From positions 1 to 9,632 of the forward strand of contig CBDTTM010000088.1 in assembly GCA_965363355.1 (NCBI GenBank): DNA of 9,632 bases. The letters run 5' to 3'. Positions 6,557 to 9,632 of the stretch are shown here, piece by piece. Source of the DNA: CBDTTM01 sp965363355. GTDB taxonomy: Bacteria; Bacillota; Negativicutes; Selenomonadales; Selenomonadaceae. The notes under the pieces were generated by a model that saw only the letters and a program-made list of their open reading frames with translations, did no database searches and had not been told where the DNA came from. Position 1 is the stretch's first letter, and every line of letters begins with the position of its first letter. Both the position numbers and the translations under genes were made by a program.

Positions 6557-8721
6557 TACTGTACGCCTCCTTTTTGTTGGAGCCAAGTCAAAAGCTCCAA
6601 GCAATTCGCTCTTACATGGATGAAATCATCCACCCCGGCATTTCGGTAAACCACTTCAAGTTCCGGATCTGCCGCACCGGCTAATAAAACGCTCATCGTC
6701 GGGCATTTTTCTTTGATGCCGGCAGCAACAATTGGTACCAACTCAGGATACGTCGCATCGGTCGAGCAGATCACAGCCGCAAAAGCACCAGAAGTAACCG
6801 CTGCATCAACAGCATCTGCTGGATTTATGAAGCCATTATTTTTGATGATTTCAAATCCTCCGACTTCTAAAAATCCTGTGCTAAAATCAGCTCTGGCCTT
6901 ATGCTGCGGAATTTTTCCCATATTACACAGAAAAATCTTCGCTTTTTCTCCATTCTTTTTTTCATAATGGTTCATGTGATTTCGTAATTCTTCAAATTGC
7001 TCTGCCACAAAATGTTTTTCAACTTTCTTGTCTATATACAAATCATTTTGCCCATGATGAAGTGCAATGACAGCTTCACCAAGCGTGCTTCCGCCAAGGA
7101 AGGCTTCCTGCAGCGTTTCAATGAGCCCAATTCGTTTTCCATTGAGCGATGGTGCGATTTTGCGGAGAAGCATATCGTGCTGCTCGCTGTCGACATCGTC
7201 TGTATAGTTTTTTATTTCACTCAACCGCTGTGTCCGGATTGCAGCTACATCGATTTTCCGGATGGTTTGGGGCTTTTCCAGCATATTTGCATACATGTTC
7301 ACGCCGACGACACGATCGGCTCGTTGCGCCAGTTTTTTGAATCGCTGGGCTAAAATTTTCTGCACAGCGGACTGCACCGTTCCTTTTTCTAAAGCGGTGA
7401 ACATTCCGCCTTCTCCCTCGATTTCCTGCAAAATACTCCAGGCTTTTTCTGCAACCTCTTGCGTCAAAGATTCTACATACCAAGAGCCGCCAACCGGATC
7501 GGCTGGCCTGCAAAGGTTGCATTCACCTTGAAGTATAAGCTGTGTATTACGAGCAATGCGCCGAGAAAAATCATCGGAAGGTTGAATATTCACATCAAAA
7601 GGACTTGTCTCCAGGTTATCGACGCCCCCGATTACTGCCGAAAACGCTTCCGTCGTCGTTCTGAGCATATTGACATACGGATCGTACGTCGTCTTGTTGA
7701 ATCGTCCATTTTTTGCATGGGTCTTCATCTTTTGCGCTTCTTTGCTGCCCCCAAAACTTTCTACGATTTGTGCCCAAACCATTTTTGCCGCTCTGAGTTT
7801 AGCTATTTCCATAAAAAAGTTCGATCCCAACGAAAAAGAAAAATACATATGACGCGCAGCAATTTCTGCACTGACGCCGCGCAAACCAAGTTCTCGTATA
7901 TACGCGATTGCAGTTGCCATCATATAGCCGAGTTCTTGCGTAGCTGACGCACCACCATCGTTATAAGGTGCACCATCAATAAGGATAGTAGCCATGTCTT
8001 TCATATGCATTTCTGCCCATAGGGTTGTTTGTGCCAATTCATCATAAAGAGCACCGATTTCCATAGGCAGCATTGCTTCCGCTGCCAGTGTACCCAAAGG
8101 ATCGGCTCCGATCATTCCCGAAATCTGCTCCGTATTTTTACCATTGGCTTTTTGCAGCCCGGCAAAAAGTCCGAGAAGTGCCGCATTTTCTGCACCGGTT
8201 GGCATAAAAATCGGATGTTTCTTCAAATCTATTCCCTGTAAAATTTCCTGCAAATCTTGCAGCGTACTGATAGATGCCTCGCCTTTTTCAATAGTTTCAT
8301 CTTCCAGCGCATCCACATCTTGCCCATGCTTTGTTGCCCAGTCAAGCTCGATTTGAACTGCTGTCGCACCTTTTTCAAGTGCCTGGCGAATCATCGTATT
8401 CAATTCTCGTGGCAAAACTGCGGCATTTTTTTGCGTAATCTTCCAGGGATCTGTCACATAACCGCCGACATGAGTGCCTCTCATATAGTTTTCCATTCCC
8501 GGTAAATTAGCTAAAAGTTCTGGGTCCGGCGCATCTTCCATCCGATATATTGGCTTTAATGTGATTTCTTCATAGGTTTTTGTAAACAGCTTTTTTTCAA
8601 AGCTCGCCCCCTTTAAAACCGCAGTTGCTTCTGCTTTCCAGGTTTCATAATCTGGCGGCGAAAACTCAGAGAAATCGACTTCAGGTAATTCACTTGGTAT
8701 TTTTTCTTCCGGGATTGACAT
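6556..8721 (-). CDS. mutA: Methylmalonyl-CoA mutase, small subunit
   Basis: This is the non-catalytic partner of MutB in the alpha-beta heterodimer. ATG 8721 (721 aa) is preferred over a GTG at 8730: AAAGGA (8733-8738) lies 11 nt before the ATG but only 2 nt before the GTG. The barrel domain is recognisable ('ETWKAEATAVLKGASFEKKL', 'ASATQELGYMMATAIAYIRELG', 'DFSRRIARNTQLILQGE', 'DPVGGSWYVESLT'), but the radical-site motifs of MutB are absent. In the C-terminal Rossmann domain, where MutB has DGHDRG, this protein has 'GKIPQHKAR' (602-610), so it should not bind B12 in the base-off/His-on way. That degeneracy is normal for MutA. The gene overlaps mutB by one base, which points to coupled translation and 1:1 subunits. 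An 84-nt spacer separates its upstream edge (8730) from the small gene before it. Confidence 0.95.
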   Translation of the reverse strand: MSIPEEKIPSELPEVDFSEFSPPDYETWKAEATAVLKGASFEKKLFTKTYEEITLKPIYRMEDAPDPELLANLPGMENYMRGTHVGGYVTDPWKITQKNAAVLPRELNTMIRQALEKGATAVQIELDWATKHGQDVDALEDETIEKGEASISTLQDLQEILQGIDLKKHPIFMPTGAENAALLGLFAGLQKANGKNTEQISGMIGADPLGTLAAEAMLPMEIGALYDELAQTTLWAEMHMKDMATILIDGAPYNDGGASATQELGYMMATAIAYIRELGLRGVSAEIAARHMYFSFSLGSNFFMEIAKLRAAKMVWAQIVESFGGSKEAQKMKTHAKNGRFNKTTYDPYVNMLRTTTEAFSAVIGGVDNLETSPFDVNIQPSDDFSRRIARNTQLILQGECNLCRPADPVGGSWYVESLTQEVAEKAWSILQEIEGEGGMFTALEKGTVQSAVQKILAQRFKKLAQRADRVVGVNMYANMLEKPQTIRKIDVAAIRTQRLSEIKNYTDDVDSEQHDMLLRKIAPSLNGKRIGLIETLQEAFLGGSTLGEAVIALHHGQNDLYIDKKVEKHFVAEQFEELRNHMNHYEKKNGEKAKIFLCNMGKIPQHKARADFSTGFLEVGGFEIIKNNGFINPADAVDAAVTSGAFAAVICSTDATYPELVPIVAAGIKEKCPTMSVLLAGAADPELEVVYRNAGVDDFIHVRANCLELLTWLQQKGGVQ

Positions 8722-8814
8722 TTTTTTCACATTCCTTTCGCAACGAACCTTACAAAATGAAAACCATTTCGCCCCGTCAGCGAAGCAACATAGTTTTGCA
8801 AGGGCCCAAAATAT

Positions 8815-9114
8815 TCACCCTACGACCTTAACAAACTGAACCGAAAAAGCTTCCTTCAATTCCTTTATACATTCTCTTTCGATGGCTGATCTTTGCAGCA
8901 TATTTTGGGCAACCACCAAAAGAGTATTATCATTTTTCGTCATATTGACCAAAGATGAAATGTGCTTTTCAAAGCGCTCTTCACCAAGGAGTTCCAGCAG
9001 TTTTCCCAGCCCGGCTTTTAACTGCGGCCGTTCTTTTTCGATGCGCTGAGCTAACGGCAGCATCTTTTCTGCCGAAAGATATGGATTTTCCACCCAGCCA
9101 AAATCATTTGTCAT
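8815..9114 (-). CDS. Small protein resembling DnaA N-terminal domain (domain I)
   Basis: This is a 99-aa, charged, soluble protein with no signal peptide or membrane helix. ATG 9114 is chosen because GAGGTGA (9121-9127) lies 6 nt upstream; a TTG directly before it (9117) is a weaker option. Residues about 37-97 follow the pattern of DnaA domain I: a helix ending in 'RFEKHISSL', a short strand, 'NDNTLLVVAQNMLQRSAIERECIKELKEAF', and a final strand 'VQFVKV'. DnaA has the equivalent 'F-E-x-W... L-x-I-x-x-P-N-x-F-x-x-x-W-I/L-E-x-x-Y' and a closing strand. The DnaA tryptophans are replaced here, and there is no AAA+ or DNA-binding domain. It is the first gene after the cobalamin-riboswitch leader and is co-directional with mutA. 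Its function is unknown; an adaptor or protein-interaction role is a guess from the fold. The gene itself is well supported; the domain call is by eye. Confidence 0.75.
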   Translation of the reverse strand: MTNDFGWVENPYLSAEKMLPLAQRIEKERPQLKAGLGKLLELLGEERFEKHISSLVNMTKNDNTLLVVAQNMLQRSAIERECIKELKEAFSVQFVKVVG

Positions 9115-9145
9115 CAATACTCACCTCATTTATTTTTTAGGGAGT

Positions 9146-9171
9146 TTGCCGAAAGCACCTGCTTTCGGCAA
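9146..9171. repeat. Perfect 11-bp hairpin upstream of the first ribosome-binding site
   Basis: Arms 9146-9156 and 9161-9171 pair perfectly around a 4-nt loop. On the minus strand the stem is followed by an A-rich stretch and then GAGGTGA, so it does not terminate leftward transcription and may stabilise the 5' end of a processed mRNA. On the plus strand TGTTTTATTA follows, which would look like a weak terminator, but no plus-strand gene leads into it. Confidence 0.6.
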
Positions 9172-9180
9172 TGTTTTATT

Positions 9181-9203
9181 ACAACGCCACAATGGGCAGT
9201 TGT
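9181..9203 (-). other. Bulged 8-bp stem-loop in leader
   Basis: Bases 9181-9188 pair with 9195-9197 and 9199-9203, with one bulged base at 9198 and a 6-nt loop. No T-run follows. It lies between the third terminator-like hairpin and the hairpin at 9146-9171. Confidence 0.35.
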
Positions 9204-9212
9204 TGGAAAAAT

Positions 9213-9243
9213 AATGCTTAGAAGATTTACTCTTCCAAGCATT
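9213..9243 (-). terminator. Terminator-like hairpin in leader (third)
   Basis: Arms 9213-9225 and 9231-9243 form a 13-bp stem (one G-U pair in the minus-strand RNA) around a 5-nt loop, followed on the minus strand by ATTTTTCC. This fits an intrinsic terminator for leftward transcription, located about 100 nt before the first gene. In the plus-strand RNA the G-U pair becomes an A-C mismatch, which favours the minus strand. Confidence 0.6.
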
Positions 9244-9261
9244 TGCCGCAAATCACGGCAA
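9243..9261 (-). other. Short 6-bp stem-loop in leader
   Basis: Arms 9243-9248 and 9256-9261 pair perfectly around a 7-nt loop. It directly abuts the third terminator-like stem and shares base 9243, so the two may compete or stack. It has no T-run of its own. Confidence 0.35.
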
Positions 9262-9294
9262 CAAACAGGCACCAAATAATATATGAGCAACAAT

Positions 9295-9322
9295 TTCTTC
9301 ACGGAGCTGAAGCCGTAAAGAA
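9295..9322 (-). other. 10-bp stem-loop in leader
   Basis: Arms 9295-9304 and 9313-9322 pair over 10 bp (one G-U in the minus-strand RNA) around an 8-nt loop. No T-run follows leftward, so it is a structural rather than terminating element. Confidence 0.45.
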
Positions 9323-9343
9323 AAACCTTCTGACAAAAATAAA

Positions 9344-9377
9344 AGGATCGCTTCCGCAAACGATGGGAAACGATCCT
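9344..9377 (-). terminator. Terminator-like hairpin in leader (second)
   Basis: Arms 9344-9355 and 9366-9377 form a 12-bp stem (one G-U in the minus-strand RNA) around a 10-nt loop, followed on the minus strand by TTTATTTTTG. This is a good intrinsic-terminator shape. It lies only about 27 nt downstream of the riboswitch terminator, so the two are in tandem. Confidence 0.68.
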
Positions 9378-9403
9378 CAGAAAATACAAACCATGTCATA
9401 AAA

Positions 9404-9427
9404 AAATCCTAGCTTTCGCTAGGATTT
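9404..9427 (-). terminator. Intrinsic terminator of the cobalamin riboswitch
   Basis: Arms 9404-9413 and 9418-9427 are a perfect 10-bp stem closed by a GAAA tetraloop on the minus strand. The stem runs into an uninterrupted seven-T run leftward. It lies about 75 nt after the B12 box, the usual place for the expression platform. The 5' half of its stem is also claimed by the antiterminator (9421-9432 with 9451-9462). Confidence 0.85.
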
Positions 9428-9462
9428 AAAGAACACATATAATTGCATGATCTAAAAATCCC
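9421..9462 (-). promoter_or_regulatory. Antiterminator pairing of the riboswitch
   Basis: In the minus-strand RNA, bases 9462-9451 can pair with 9432-9421: seven pairs including one G-U, two U-U mismatches, then three pairs. This would occupy the 5' arm of the terminator stem at 9404-9427, so the two folds exclude each other. A G-rich doublet here (9459-9463 and 9465-9469 on the opposite strand) could also reach the aptamer, giving a route to ligand control. Confidence 0.55.
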
Positions 9463-9487
9463 CATCCCCATCGCTCGCAGGTCAAAC

Positions 9488-9632
9488 GGTGATTGCTGAC
9501 TAGGCAGTTCTCCTGGCTCCAGTTCATCGCTCCTCTGCGCCTTCCCAAAGCTTTTGCTTCAGTGACATCATGCAGAGTCGCTCCCTGTTACAGTGGCGGG
9601 ACCGCGTTGGTTTTACACCAATCTTCCCTATT
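9488..9632 (-). ncRNA. Cobalamin (adenosylcobalamin-type) riboswitch aptamer, 5'-truncated by the window
   Basis: Read on the minus strand, the conserved core appears in order: the GGTG...AACC hairpin and CCCGCCACTGT core (9590-9601), a GAGCGA segment, TGTCACTG, GGGAAGG, and the B12 box AGCCAGGAGAACTGCC (9503-9518). The peripheral GTCACTG/GGGAAGG elements point to the class-I, adenosylcobalamin-binding type. The 5' strand of helix P1, the first helix and the promoter lie beyond 9632. The 3' P1 strand should be near 9488-9500. Such elements usually lower expression when cofactor is plentiful. This one leads into the mutase operon and, if readthrough occurs, the B12 importer genes. Confidence 0.95.

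Larger units (their letters stand above)
9115..9502 (-). promoter_or_regulatory. Long structured leader between riboswitch and first gene
   Basis: Nearly 400 nt separate the B12 box from the first start codon. I see no convincing coding region. An 87-codon open frame (9126-9389) runs across several hairpins and does not look like a protein. In transcript order the leader holds an antiterminator/terminator pair (9404-9462), a second terminator-like hairpin (9344-9377), a 10-bp stem (9295-9322), a 6-bp stem (9243-9261), a third terminator-like hairpin (9213-9243), a bulged 8-bp stem (9181-9203) and an 11-bp stem (9146-9171) just before the ribosome-binding site. I found no strong sigma-70 promoter inside it. 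The main promoter should lie beyond 9632. Confidence 0.65.

Noticed and set aside
6557..6604. A longer MutB start, 16 residues upstream at 6604.
   Set aside because: It lies within mutA; ATG 6556 has an excellent AAGGAGG at good spacing and fits the usual N-terminus.
8731..8814. A terminator or promoter between the small gene and mutA.
   Set aside because: The only stem seen (8768-8772 with 8780-8784) is 5 bp with a 7-nt loop, and I found no convincing -35/-10 pair.
9126..9389. An 87-codon minus-strand open frame in the leader, a possible small protein or leader peptide.
   Set aside because: It crosses four hairpins including two terminator-like stems, shows no plausible domain, and no good ribosome-binding site was identified for it.
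1..9632. CRISPR arrays, tRNA or rRNA genes, transposases, integrases, toxin-antitoxin or phage-defence genes.
   Set aside because: None were seen on either strand; the window is fully accounted for by metabolic, transport and regulatory elements plus the foreign left end.

Overview
The window is nearly all one minus-strand gene cluster built around coenzyme B12, joined at its left end to an unrelated plus-strand fragment. The main part (about 430-9632) has moderate GC, strong Shine-Dalgarno sites and tight gene packing. It looks like a Firmicutes anaerobe. I infer a propionate/succinate-metabolising Negativicutes (Selenomonas/Sporomusa/Veillonella-like), but no taxonomic marker is present. 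Bases 1 to about 425 are GC-rich, with C/G-rich third codon positions, and encode part of an ATP-grasp ligase-like protein. They look like DNA from a different organism, possibly a planctomycete. The two parts meet inside the conserved cores of two different genes, so a chimeric assembly is the simplest explanation.

Layout in transcription order (right to left). At 9488-9632 there is a class-I type cobalamin riboswitch whose 5' end runs off the window. A leader of nearly 400 nt follows (9115-9502). It holds an intrinsic terminator with a matching antiterminator, two further terminator-like hairpins and several other stem-loops. Next come a 99-aa soluble protein that resembles DnaA domain I (8815-9114), methylmalonyl-CoA mutase small subunit mutA (6556-8721), large B12-binding subunit mutB (4382-6556, start overlapping the mutA stop by one base), and the mutase chaperone GTPase meaB (3241-4380, one base after mutB). 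Two hairpins lie in the gap 3097-3240. Then comes a B12-type ABC importer: lipoprotein btuF (2095-3096), ATPase btuD (1184-2062) and permease btuC (406-1206, cut off by the junction).

How the parts fit: the importer brings in corrinoid, MutAB uses adenosylcobalamin to interconvert succinyl-CoA and (R)-methylmalonyl-CoA, and MeaB gates and protects cofactor loading. The riboswitch senses the same cofactor. No methylmalonyl-CoA epimerase or decarboxylase is present in the window, so the rest of the pathway must be elsewhere.

The points most worth a second look are the hairpin-packed leader between riboswitch and operon, the stand-alone DnaA-domain-I-like protein at the head of the mutase operon, and the inter-taxon junction near 409-430.
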